From positions 1 through 64,000 of the forward strand of contig NZ_VBSL01000016.1 in assembly GCF_006149005.1 (NCBI RefSeq): DNA of 64,000 nt, read 5' to 3'. The notes below the pieces were generated by a model. The model was not told the origin of the DNA. It was given only the letters and a program-made list of their open reading frames with translations, and did no database searches. This document shows, one piece after another, positions 26,344-34,747 of this stretch; the stretch's first letter is position 1; every line of letters begins with the position of its first letter. The position numbers and the translations under genes were made by a program. Source of the DNA: Larkinella sp. C7. Lineage in GTDB: Bacteria; Bacteroidota; Bacteroidia; Cytophagales; Spirosomataceae.

Positions 26344-28248
26344 TCAATATAACAACCTGAATTTGATTGTATTATCGATATTCCGCAATTCGTTGACCAC
26401 TTCGTCCGAATAATCCTTGGCGATGTCGGTAATCACATACCCAACCTGTTCGGTTGTTTTCAGGTATTGACCCTGAATGTTGATGTGGTAGTTGGCAAAA
26501 ATAGCGTTGATTTTCGCCAGAATGCCCGGCACGTTGGCGTGAATATGCAACAAGCGGTGTGAGTCTTTCAACAGTGGCAATTGTACTTCCGGGAAATTAA
26601 CGCTGCCGTACGTACTGCCGTTGTTGATGTATTCCAGGAGTTTTCCGGGCACAAAATTACCGATATTTTCCTGCGCTTCTTCCGTACTGCCGCCAATGTG
26701 CGGGCTCAGAATGACATTCGGCAAACCGCGTAACTCGTTGATAAACTCCTCGTTGTTGGTTTTCGGTTCATACGGAAACACGTCGATTCCCGCACCTGCC
26801 ACGTGGCCACTCTTCACCGCATCGACCAGGGCCGCAATGTCGACAATGTGTCCGCGCGACAGATTGAGGAAAATAACGCCTTCTTTCATCAGCGCAAACT
26901 CCCTGGCGCCAATCAGATTTTTGTTGCTGGCGCGACCGTCGGTGTGCAGGCTGAGGAAGTCGGAAATGGCGAGCAATTCGTCCAGGGTTTTGCATTTGCG
27001 GGCGTTCCCCAGCGCCAGTTTATCGACAATATCGTAGAAATACACTTCCATGCCCAGTGCTTCGGCCACCACCGACAACTGGGTGCCGATGTTGCCGTAG
27101 CCCACCAAACCCAGCTTTTTACCCCGGACTTCGAAGCTATTTTTGGCCGATTTATCCCAAACGCCTTCGTGCATTTTATTGCTTTTCGGGACAATGTTCC
27201 GCACCAGCATGATGATTTCGCCAATGGCCAGTTCAACCACCGAGCGGGTGTTGCTGTAGGGCGCGTTGAAAACCGCTATGCCTTTTTCGGTACAGGTTTT
27301 GAGGTCGATCTGGTTGGTACCGATGCAGAACGCACCGACGCACATCAACTTGTTGGCGTGTTCGAGCACGCGGCTGGTCACCTGCGTTTTGGAGCGGATG
27401 CCGAGAATGGAAACGTCCCGGATTTTCTCAATCAGTTCGTCTTCGTCCAGCGCCCCTTTCAGAATTTCCACATTGAATCCTTCGCCCTCAAACAGTTTCA
27501 CCGCTACGGGGTGTACGTTTTCGAGCAACAGAACTTTAATGCGGCTTTTGGGATACGACTGGCTGCGGCTCAGCTTGTTGTGGTATAAAAACTCGTCGAG
27601 TGACGGCGCCACATGGTCGGCTTTTTCGATGACCTTCGGTCGCATGACATTCTCGGTAAAGGCATAAAACCGGTTGGCCAAACCAGACTCCCGGATTTCG
27701 TAGTCGGTATAGCCGTCGCCGATGACATAAATGTCGCCTTCGAGTTTCAGATCCCGAATCAGCTTTACTTTTCCCTTGTCGGACGAGAGCGGATTTTCAC
27801 AATCGCAGCTCACAATGTTGCCGGTGGCATCGTAGACGAACGTATTGGCAAATACATTCTCTTCCTTGATGCCCAGCGACGTCACGATCGGGACGATAAA
27901 TTCTTTAAAACCGCTCGACACGATGTAAATCTGATCGGCATGTTCCGCCAGAAATTCCCGGTTCCGTTGAAACGAATCCGAGATTTCGGTTTTCAGCGTT
28001 TCAATCAGCGCGGGCAGATGATCCCGGTGCGCCTGCAACAGTTCGAGCCGCAATTCGATGGATTTCGACAGCGAAATTTCGCCCGACATGCCCCGGTCGG
28101 TGATAATTTTAATTTTTTCGAGAATCGCTTCCCGGTCGCGGTGACCCGCCAGGGAGATTTCTCCCAGTACATCCAGGGCTTCGACTTTGGTAAAGGTGCT
28201 GTCGAAGTCAATGACGAAATACGTCTGTTCGAGTGTTTTGGTTAACAT
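26344..28248 (-). CDS. serA: Phosphoserine phosphatase-phosphoglycerate dehydrogenase fusion (SerB-SerA)
   Basis: This 634-residue protein joins two enzymes of serine synthesis. Residues about 10-215 form a HAD phosphatase: DFDST (Asp14 and Asp16) as nucleophile motif, IYIVSSGFKEFIVPI as motif II and YVIGDGYTDYEIRES as the magnesium-binding motif, as in SerB. Residues about 230-545 form D-3-phosphoglycerate dehydrogenase: GYGNIG nucleotide-binding loop, catalytic Arg in NLSRGHIVD and His in SPHIGGSTEEAQ. Residues about 560-634 form an ACT domain (LHIHANVPGILAKINAIFA), which in SerA gives serine feedback inhibition. One polypeptide thus performs the first and last steps of the pathway, and the SerC-like gene downstream the middle one. 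Confidence 0.93.
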   Translation of the reverse strand: MLTKTLEQTYFVIDFDSTFTKVEALDVLGEISLAGHRDREAILEKIKIITDRGMSGEISLSKSIELRLELLQAHRDHLPALIETLKTEISDSFQRNREFLAEHADQIYIVSSGFKEFIVPIVTSLGIKEENVFANTFVYDATGNIVSCDCENPLSSDKGKVKLIRDLKLEGDIYVIGDGYTDYEIRESGLANRFYAFTENVMRPKVIEKADHVAPSLDEFLYHNKLSRSQSYPKSRIKVLLLENVHPVAVKLFEGEGFNVEILKGALDEDELIEKIRDVSILGIRSKTQVTSRVLEHANKLMCVGAFCIGTNQIDLKTCTEKGIAVFNAPYSNTRSVVELAIGEIIMLVRNIVPKSNKMHEGVWDKSAKNSFEVRGKKLGLVGYGNIGTQLSVVAEALGMEVYFYDIVDKLALGNARKCKTLDELLAISDFLSLHTDGRASNKNLIGAREFALMKEGVIFLNLSRGHIVDIAALVDAVKSGHVAGAGIDVFPYEPKTNNEEFINELRGLPNVILSPHIGGSTEEAQENIGNFVPGKLLEYINNGSTYGSVNFPEVQLPLLKDSHRLLHIHANVPGILAKINAIFANYHINIQGQYLKTTEQVGYVITDIAKDYSDEVVNELRNIDNTIKFRLLY

Positions 28249-28274
28249 AATTGAGGACTGCTTTCAATACTTTT

Positions 28275-28372
28275 AATTATAAATGTAAAATGGCGAATGT
28301 AAAATGTAAAAGTGCTTCATGCGCGCAGCCGTTACTTTTACATTCATTATTTAACATTTTACATTTATAATT
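28275..28372. repeat. Long-stem inverted repeat, family A copy 2
   Basis: Two 39-nt arms (28275-28313 and 28334-28372) pair perfectly over the outer 18 bp and the inner 8 bp, with an imperfect centre, around a 20-nt loop. Arm words (TAAATGTAAAATG, GTAAAAGT) match the other family A copies. It lies between co-directional genes, upstream of the SerB-SerA start and downstream of the YheT-like stop. The 42 nt between it and the YheT-like stop hold nothing notable. Confidence 0.85.
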
Positions 28373-28415
28373 AGTAAATCAGTTTAATCACCAGTTGGTG
28401 CGTTGGTACAATAAT

Positions 28416-29402
28416 CTATTCCTTCAAAAACCGCAAGGCCCGCTCTTCCGACCAGTACACGGTTTTATTGGAGCCCGCGGGTGTAAAACCGCAATGCCCG
28501 CCCTGGGCCGGAAATTCCATCCAGACGTTGGGCAGTTGGCGACCCAGTTCTTCCGGGAAACATTCGCGCGACAAAAAAGGGTCATTTTTGGCACTAACAA
28601 TCAAGGTCGGAATCGCAATTTTGTCTAGGTATGGCAAGGCGCTACTCTGCTGGTAATAATCTTCCGCATCGCGAAAACCGTGTAAGCGGGCCGTAAACAG
28701 ATTGTCAAACTCCCGCAAAGTACGGACTTTTTGCAATCCCTCCGTGTGAATAACGCCCGGCATCAGGGCGGCTTTTTCAAAAACTTTGCGCTTCAGGGTC
28801 CGGTTAAACCGCTGGTTATAGACCTGGCTGTCCCAGGCTTCCAGCCGGCGCGACGCGGTGGTCAGGTGCAGCGGCACCGAAAAAACCACAGCTTTCTCAA
28901 TCGCCGGATGAATCGCCGTTGCCTGCTCTCCCAAATATTTCAACGTCACATTACCACCCGCGCTGAACCCCATCAGGTTAATGTGTTTGTACCCTTTTTG
29001 CAAGGCATACTCAATCACCAACTGCAAATCACCGGTTTCGCCGAGGTGGTAAAACCGGGCCTGCCGGTTCATCTCCCCACTGCAACTGCGGTAGTGCCAC
29101 GCCAGACAATCGAACCCGTTGGCCGTCAGATGCCGAACCATCCCGGCCAGATACTGTCGCCGGGAATCCCCTTCCAGGCCATGGGAAAGAATGACCAGCG
29201 GCTTTGCTCCCGTCTGGTTTTCAAAACCGGGCCGGTGTGCATAACTCCAGTCCAGATCCAGGAAATCATCATCCGGGGTCTCAATCCGTTCACGGGTATA
29301 CGATGCGCTGACTTTTCGGAACAAAGCCGGGACAATGGTTTGCAAGTGTCCGTTCCACAAATGCGCGGGCGGGCGGTAATCCGAAGGGGTAATCAGCGGC
29401 AT
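28416..29402 (-). CDS. Alpha/beta hydrolase, YheT family
   Basis: The ATG at 29402 gives a 328-residue protein starting MPLITPSDYRPPAHLWNGHL, the typical opening of YheT/ABHD1-3 hydrolases; the upstream start at 29474 adds an unlikely extension. The fold signatures are VILSHGLEGDSRRQYLAGMV, the nucleophile elbow LMGFSAGGNVTLKYLG (Ser), the acid in SAKNDPFLS and His in QGGHCGFT. Members act on esters or lipids; the exact substrate is unknown. Confidence 0.92.
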   Translation of the reverse strand: MPLITPSDYRPPAHLWNGHLQTIVPALFRKVSASYTRERIETPDDDFLDLDWSYAHRPGFENQTGAKPLVILSHGLEGDSRRQYLAGMVRHLTANGFDCLAWHYRSCSGEMNRQARFYHLGETGDLQLVIEYALQKGYKHINLMGFSAGGNVTLKYLGEQATAIHPAIEKAVVFSVPLHLTTASRRLEAWDSQVYNQRFNRTLKRKVFEKAALMPGVIHTEGLQKVRTLREFDNLFTARLHGFRDAEDYYQQSSALPYLDKIAIPTLIVSAKNDPFLSRECFPEELGRQLPNVWMEFPAQGGHCGFTPAGSNKTVYWSEERALRFLKE

Positions 29403-29642
29403 AGCAATTCTCAAAAGAAGCACAAAGGTAAACGGTTCCACGGCAATGGGAAAACCAAACGTTCGGAAACACAAAAGAGATTCTGCCGACCGGTTTTTTT
29501 TGTAGTATTTGTTTACCTGCTTGAACTATTTCGGCAGACCACTTAACGTATTTTATCCGCCGATTAAACCATTGCCGTATCTTTTTGCTCTAAGATTTGT
29601 TTTCTTTGTGATGAATCATTCACCAATAACTTTCTATTACCT

Positions 29643-30185
29643 ATGAAAAAGGGATTATTAGTATGTCTGGCGTTGCTGATTACAGCAACTTCCACCCTTG
29701 TTTTTGCACAGGCAAAAAGTCCACACTTAAAAGTTGAAAGCCCCGGTAAAAGCGTAAAAGTCGTTTACGGCCAGCCATCCAAGCGGGGCCGGGTGATCTT
29801 TGGGGCCGACGGTTTGGAAAAGTATGGTAAAGTATGGCGCACGGGTGCGGATGAAGCCACCGAAATTACGTTTACCAAAGATGTTATGTTTGGCGACAAG
29901 ATGGTGAAAGCCGGAACTTACACGCTTTTTACCATTCCTGACGAAAAAGAATGGACGGTTATTCTGAATAGCAAACTGGGCCAGTGGGGCGCGTATGACT
30001 ATATCGACCCCGTAAAAGGCGTCGAATTGAAGAAAAAAGACGTTGCCCAAATCAAGGTTCCGGCCAAAACCAACGCAACGCCGGTTGAAAAACTGACCAT
30101 CACCCCAACCGATTCGCAAGTATCGATTGCCTGGGACATGGCTTCCATCGCCATCCCCATCAAACCGGTTGGTGGTACCAACTGA
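29643..30185 (+). CDS. Exported DUF2911 protein
   Basis: This 180-residue protein has a signal peptide (about 1-23, ending VFAQ) and one DUF2911 domain: SVKVVYGQPSKRGRVIFG, KVWRTGADEATEITF, AGTYTLFTIPDEKEWTVILN and the Trp-rich GQWGAYDY. The family is common in Bacteroidota and its function is unknown. It is monocistronic: divergent from the YheT gene and followed by an intrinsic terminator. Confidence 0.92.
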   Translation: MKKGLLVCLALLITATSTLVFAQAKSPHLKVESPGKSVKVVYGQPSKRGRVIFGADGLEKYGKVWRTGADEATEITFTKDVMFGDKMVKAGTYTLFTIPDEKEWTVILNSKLGQWGAYDYIDPVKGVELKKKDVAQIKVPAKTNATPVEKLTITPTDSQVSIAWDMASIAIPIKPVGGTN

Positions 30186-30248
30186 AGGAAATCCGCCGGA
30201 GCGATTCGCCGTCGTACGCTGTAACGACCGATCAATACCCCGGAAACA

Positions 30249-30277
30249 GAAAGCCCGACCACTTTGGCCGGGCTTTC
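30249..30277 (+). terminator. Intrinsic terminator after DUF2911 gene
   Basis: A 9-bp stem GAAAGCCCG / CGGGCTTTC with an 11-nt loop lies 64 nt after the stop, followed by CCTGTTT. The T run is weak. The repeated-heptamer inverted repeat begins 12 nt later and may back it up. Confidence 0.75.
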
Positions 30278-30288
30278 CTGTTTAGAGA

Positions 30289-30366
30289 GTTAAGAGTTAA
30301 GAGTTAAAAATGTATGCGTTCGTTAGCCAACTCTTAACTCTTAACTTTTAACTCTTAACTCTTAAC
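30289..30366. repeat. Inverted repeat of TTAAGAG heptamers
   Basis: Perfect 21-nt arms (30289-30309 and 30346-30366) are built of tandem GTTAAGA heptamers: three units on the left, five on the right in two blocks. The spacer is 36 nt and contains CGTTAGCC (30321-30328). Because units repeat, several pairing registers are possible. It lies between convergent genes and ends 4 nt from the stop of the cytochrome c gene. Confidence 0.9.
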
Positions 30367-30369
30367 GCC

Positions 30370-32385
30370 TTAGGGCTGATCCGCATTCTTCGCGGCTGCG
30401 GTTTTGCCACCCGACAGCGAGTTGATCCAGGCGGCAATCTTCAGCGCGTCGGCTTTCGGAACCTGCGGCATGGGCGGCATTTCGGTCGAATAGTCCGGCC
30501 AGTTCTGCGGTTTCGGATTGTAAATCAGCTCGACAATTTTCTCATTTGAATACCCTCTTTTGGCTACATCGGCAAAAGCCGGGCCTACCTGCCGTTTCTC
30601 GGCATTGTGGCAAGCCGAACACGTATGGCGGTTGAGCAACGGTTTTACCTCCTCGAACGTCGGTGCTTTGGCAACCAGCGTACCGGTTTTGGCGCCGGAA
30701 ACCGCCGTTGTTTTCGCACCCGCTTTTAAACCCGGTTTCGCGGGAACGCCCTTTTTGGCCGGAGCTGTTTTCGAAGCCGCCGAGTTGAACGTGCTAACGC
30801 CCGTCATCGCCAGTTTCTGGCCCTCCGGGATGTTGTTCAGCGTGTAATAGGCCGTTGGGTGAACCAGTGAATACGACCCCTCAGCCGCCCGAACGCCGTC
30901 GAGCGTCAGGTTGTGGATGTAATACTGGCGCAGGTTGTCGACAATCACGCGGGCTTTCAGTCCGTCGGGCGACACTTTCACCCCTTTCACCGCGCAGGCT
31001 TCCTTGTTTACCGTCGGGCTACCATAGACCGGGTGGTATTTGTAAATAAAACTCTCAACGGAATACGAAGCCAGATCCTCCGCCGATTTGCGGTCGACGG
31101 GCGTGGTGAACTCTACCTCAAAACCGTCCGGCATGGCGCGAACCGCCCGCATCTCGAACGGCATCTGGTTGTTCCAGGTCAGGCGCTGCAAGCCTTCATC
31201 AGCTTCCCCCGCCGAGCCCCAGCCCCGGTTGGTTTCGCCGACAAACAGCGAGCCGTCTTTGGCCCACGCCATCCGCAACACGCCCGAGCGAAAACCGCTT
31301 CGAAAATCGATCGAAGCGCCCTGAAATTCGCCGTTCACTTTTTCCATGAACACGCGCGTAATCTTGCTCTGGCCCTGATCACCGACCAGCAATTGCCCCG
31401 TAAAAGGCCCGAATGACCCTTCAGGAATCTGGACGATTTCCGAGTTGGAAATTCCCTGAACGCCGTGAGGCAACCAGACAACGGGCAACTGAATTTCCGG
31501 AAACTCTTTCTTCATCTCGAACAGCGTGACGTATTTTTCGTCCACCACATTCTCCGGTTTAATGGCCCGGCCCCGTTCGTCGCGGTTGTCGCGCGGATTG
31601 ATCTTCGCGTACAGTTGTTCCTGCGTCAGTTTGACCGGCGATTTTGGGTCAGCGCTCCAGCGTAAACCCGCCGGGTGGCCCATAAACGCGCCTTTTTTTA
31701 CGTGCCAAACGCCACCGGAGCCGATCCAGTCGCCCTGGTTATCCGCGTAAAACAATTCACCGTCGATCATGCCCAAACCGGCTGGTGACCGAACACCCGT
31801 TGCCCAGGGCTCAATCTGACCGTCTTTGGTGATGTGCATGATCCAACCCCGCCAGGGGACGCGACTTTCGCCCGCCCACCATTTTTCGTCACCAAACGCG
31901 ACGTTTCCGGAAATGAAAAACGAACCATCGGGGGCAATTTTCGGGCCGAACGTGTACTCGTGGTAGTGACCCGATACCGGAATGTTGGTCACCGTCTCGA
32001 TGATGTCCGCTTTGCCGTCTTTGTTCGAATCGACCAGTTTGGTCAATTCACCGCGCTGGGCGCAATACAGCGCACCGTCTTTGTAAGCCAGCCCCAGCAC
32101 TTCGTGCAGACCCGAGGCAAATTTCCGGAAGAAAGGCCGGCGGCTGGTCGGGTTTTCGACGATAAAAATGTCGCCCCGACGGGTGGCCACGCCCAGATCA
32201 CCATTCGGAAGCACGGCCAAACCGCCGACTTCCAGCAATGTTCCCTCCGGTGCCGACACCTTCAGGATTTTATAAAAATCTTCTTCCTTGGGCGATTCCT
32301 GCGCCCAACCCACCGAAAAAGCAGCCGCTGACAGCATCGTGCCAACCACCGCCCGGCGAAGAATGGATGTATACATTGGTTTCAT
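30370..32385 (-). CDS. Exported sorbosone-dehydrogenase-like beta-propeller with cytochrome c
   Basis: This 671-residue protein has a signal peptide (about 1-29). Residues about 40-410 form a propeller of the glucose/sorbosone dehydrogenase type (GGLAVLPNGDLGVATRRGDI, GHYHEYTFGPKIAPDGSFFI, SEIVQIPEGSFGPFTGQLLV, MAWAKDGSLFVGETNRGWGS). After a middle region, a cytochrome c domain at about 570-660 carries one heme site CSACH plus a distal Met (TEMPPMPQVPKADALKIAAW). It likely oxidises a sugar or related compound in the periplasm and passes electrons to the respiratory chain. It lies 6 nt after a DUF1080/PA14-like gene, forming a two-gene operon. Confidence 0.88.
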   Translation of the reverse strand: MKPMYTSILRRAVVGTMLSAAAFSVGWAQESPKEEDFYKILKVSAPEGTLLEVGGLAVLPNGDLGVATRRGDIFIVENPTSRRPFFRKFASGLHEVLGLAYKDGALYCAQRGELTKLVDSNKDGKADIIETVTNIPVSGHYHEYTFGPKIAPDGSFFISGNVAFGDEKWWAGESRVPWRGWIMHITKDGQIEPWATGVRSPAGLGMIDGELFYADNQGDWIGSGGVWHVKKGAFMGHPAGLRWSADPKSPVKLTQEQLYAKINPRDNRDERGRAIKPENVVDEKYVTLFEMKKEFPEIQLPVVWLPHGVQGISNSEIVQIPEGSFGPFTGQLLVGDQGQSKITRVFMEKVNGEFQGASIDFRSGFRSGVLRMAWAKDGSLFVGETNRGWGSAGEADEGLQRLTWNNQMPFEMRAVRAMPDGFEVEFTTPVDRKSAEDLASYSVESFIYKYHPVYGSPTVNKEACAVKGVKVSPDGLKARVIVDNLRQYYIHNLTLDGVRAAEGSYSLVHPTAYYTLNNIPEGQKLAMTGVSTFNSAASKTAPAKKGVPAKPGLKAGAKTTAVSGAKTGTLVAKAPTFEEVKPLLNRHTCSACHNAEKRQVGPAFADVAKRGYSNEKIVELIYNPKPQNWPDYSTEMPPMPQVPKADALKIAAWINSLSGGKTAAAKNADQP

Positions 32386-32391
32386 CAGGAT

Positions 32392-34263
32392 TTAAAACAA
32401 GATCGAATAAGTCAATTTCCCCTTCACCGGAACAATCAGTTCCTGGCGGTCGCCCACCTTCCGGACGGCGGGTGTGGCCCCCCCGGCATCGTCGATCCGT
32501 ACGTAATACGCTTTTCCGTCAACGAGGTACATCCCGTTTTCCAGCGGGGCAATCGTGCTGCCTTCGGCCAGCCGGGCATACAGATCGGCGGACGGGTTTT
32601 GGACCGTCACTTCCCGGCGAACGCCCTGGCTGTTGTCCAGCACGCGAATGGCATCCGTAACGGTGGCGCCGTAGGATTGGTAGCGGAATGTCGGGCGGTC
32701 GTTTTCATCGAGCACGTAGCCTCGGGTCCGAAAACCGCTGCCGGTTGTGTCGGTGGCCCAGGCGGCTGTCGGCGACGACAGTTTGGCAAGTCCAAGCACC
32801 GGCGCACCCAGCCGCTGCACCATGCCCATCGGGCGCGACGAGCCATCGCCCCGCTCGTGCCACATCGGCGTCGTATCCAGAAACTGACCCCGCCACACCT
32901 GCACCAGCGTGCCGTTGTCCATGTCGTAGGTATAATGCACCTGCTCGGGGCTTCCCACCGAAACCGCATGAACGACACGCAAGGTGCGGCCCTGGGCATT
33001 TTTGTAACCGGGCATATCCATGAAACTCCGCAGAAGCGTGTTCGACGACGCATCGACCAGGATCGGGTCGGTCGGATCGCCGTTGGTGGCTCCGCTGGCA
33101 TCACTGATGACGTATTCGCGAATACCGGGCCCCGTTACGGCCAGTCCAATCGACGGTTTGGCCCAGTCTTCCATCTTGGCATACAACAACTCAAACGGGA
33201 CATCCCCTGCGGGCAGGGTAACACTGCCACGCTGTCTGCGGTCGCCGGGCGTGATCACGGCTTTGTTGTTGATTTTCATCATGCCGCCACCACCCGCAGC
33301 ACCGAGGTTGAAGGCATATTCACCGGCTTCTTTCACACGAAGCGTACCGGTATACCGAATCAGAAAGTCGTTCGGAATCCGGGTGACGTTGGCAGTCAGC
33401 ATCACCGACGAACCTTGTGCTTCCGGCGGCAGTTTGCTAAAATCCGGTTCTTTGTCAAACCTTCCTTTGTAAACCGCATATTTCAGGTTCATCAGTTCCG
33501 GACGCGGTTTGTCGTAATTTTTCACGATGATGTTCCGGATGGCTACCGGCCCGTGATCACCCTGAATCCGGAGCGGTCCGCTGGCTACTTCGTCTTTGCC
33601 GAGCGCCCCCCGGGTTGGGCCGGACAGTTCCACGTTTTCGTGAATCGCCACGCCATTCAGTTCGACGAGCAACATGCGGGCGTTCTCGATTTTCTTACCG
33701 CTGGCGTCAAAACGTGGTGCCTGAAACGAGACTTTGAGGTGCTGCCACAAACCGGGTGCGCGGCTGGCGTTCTGGCGGGGCGGATGGCCTTCGTAGCCTT
33801 TCTGGCCGTCGGGTTTGGCATCATCCCAGCGTTCGTAGATACCGCCGTTGTCGCCCGCTTTGGGATTTTTGGTTCCCCAGCTATCGAGCAGCTGAATCTC
33901 GTAGCGACCCTGCAAATAAATGCCGGAGTTCGATCCTTTCGCAATCAGAAAATCCAGATCCAGATCGACATCGCCGTGTTGAAAATTCGACACCAGATCG
34001 ATGTTCCCGTCTTTGGCGGGCAGATTAGCCAGAATGCCGGTTCCCGGCGTACTTTTCAGCACATCCTTCTGGTTGAGATCGGCGGTCACATCACCGACGA
34101 TCCGCCAGTTGTTGCCCGGTTTTTGAAAAGCACTTAAATCGTTGAGCGGAAGAGCCGTTGGCTGGTCGGCTTTCGGCTGGGCCATCACCAGTCCGGCGCT
34201 AAAGACCCACCCAACACCCATCACCAAACGGGCGAACGTTGTGTTCATAGAGGTTGACTTCAT
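32392..34263 (-). CDS. Exported DUF1080 (3-keto-glycoside hydrolase-like) protein with PA14-like domain
   Basis: This 623-residue protein has a signal peptide ending VMAQ. A DUF1080 domain (about 35-240: ILANLPAKDGNIDLVSNF, NSGIYLQGRYEIQLLDSWG, LWQHLKVSFQAP, LRIQGDHGPVAIRNIIVKN) is followed by a PA14-like region (about 255-365). A C-terminal part without recognised family follows (MDNGTLVQVWRGQFLDTTPM). DUF1080 proteins are known to hydrolyse 3-keto-disaccharides. The next gene, 6 nt downstream, is a periplasmic dehydrogenase/cytochrome c that might generate or use the keto product. Starts at 34263 and 34248 are both possible. Confidence 0.85.
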   Translation of the reverse strand: MKSTSMNTTFARLVMGVGWVFSAGLVMAQPKADQPTALPLNDLSAFQKPGNNWRIVGDVTADLNQKDVLKSTPGTGILANLPAKDGNIDLVSNFQHGDVDLDLDFLIAKGSNSGIYLQGRYEIQLLDSWGTKNPKAGDNGGIYERWDDAKPDGQKGYEGHPPRQNASRAPGLWQHLKVSFQAPRFDASGKKIENARMLLVELNGVAIHENVELSGPTRGALGKDEVASGPLRIQGDHGPVAIRNIIVKNYDKPRPELMNLKYAVYKGRFDKEPDFSKLPPEAQGSSVMLTANVTRIPNDFLIRYTGTLRVKEAGEYAFNLGAAGGGGMMKINNKAVITPGDRRQRGSVTLPAGDVPFELLYAKMEDWAKPSIGLAVTGPGIREYVISDASGATNGDPTDPILVDASSNTLLRSFMDMPGYKNAQGRTLRVVHAVSVGSPEQVHYTYDMDNGTLVQVWRGQFLDTTPMWHERGDGSSRPMGMVQRLGAPVLGLAKLSSPTAAWATDTTGSGFRTRGYVLDENDRPTFRYQSYGATVTDAIRVLDNSQGVRREVTVQNPSADLYARLAEGSTIAPLENGMYLVDGKAYYVRIDDAGGATPAVRKVGDRQELIVPVKGKLTYSILF

Positions 34264-34499
34264 TAGGTTTTATTTTGAGTCGGAAAGTTACCATATTTTA
34301 AATTTTTTAAAAAATAGATTCCCTTCCCAGTGAAACAGTATTTTTTCAATATACAATTTTACATTACCGGCACCGCGAATTTCGGTCACAATTTTTTAAA
34401 AACGGCTTTTCAACAAAAAACCGTCTTCCCTCCTAAAACCATGGCAATGACCTTCCTACGGTTTTGAACACACTTGAATTGATTTTGAACACGGGCTGA

Positions 34500-34682
34500 G
34501 TTGTCGCTTTTTCTCCCTTTTTCCAGCTTTGGCGAACCAGTCATTGGGCCGAGACGAAATTCTTTAGGCGGAAGTTCAATTTTCAGGTGGAATTCGTGAA
34601 AGACCCCGATCAAAAAGTCTCCCGCTTTCTGATCAACAACAATGGCAAGCAAGTTATGGAGGTAAAACGGGCAATGCGTTGA
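34500..34682 (+). pseudogene. Remnant of a serine-hydrolase C-terminal (DUF3471-like) domain
   Basis: One open frame of 60 codons ends with a stop at 34680-34682 and has no start. It reads TSHWAETKFFRRKFNFQVEF, then VKDPDQKVSRFLINNNGKQV and MEVKRAMR. This matches the ending pattern of beta-lactamase-related serine hydrolases with a DUF3471 domain (T-K-F-F, then F-V-x-D-x-x-x-K-V, then N-N-G-K, then K-R). A stop codon (34497-34499) truncates it upstream and no catalytic domain is nearby. I read it as the tail of a deleted gene. Confidence 0.5.
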
Positions 34683-34690
34683 CATTTCGC

Positions 34691-34698
34691 TATCTTTG
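34691..34698 (+). promoter_or_regulatory. -7 promoter box for the DUF1080 gene at 34748
   Basis: TATCTTTG matches the Bacteroidota consensus TAnnTTTG exactly and lies 50 nt before the ATG, predicting a leader of roughly 45 nt. No ideal -33 TTG was seen at 19-20 nt upstream. Confidence 0.55.
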
Positions 34699-34747
34699 AA
34701 GGCGGTATTTCGTGCAAATCATTGTTCACACAATCCTATTTTTACGA

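Larger units (their letters stand above)
34264..34747. other. Divergent intergenic region with gene remnant and promoter
   Basis: This 484-nt gap separates two divergent DUF1080 genes. It starts with a very AT-rich stretch (34264-34410, probably the promoter of the minus-strand gene). It then holds a decayed coding fragment at 34500-34682 and a good -7 box at 34691-34698 for the plus-strand gene. An open frame on the minus strand (34410-34685) is the shadow of the remnant. Confidence 0.6.

Noticed and set aside
34410-34685. Open frame of 91 codons on the minus strand
   Set aside because: It is the opposite-strand shadow of the serine-hydrolase remnant and has no own features.
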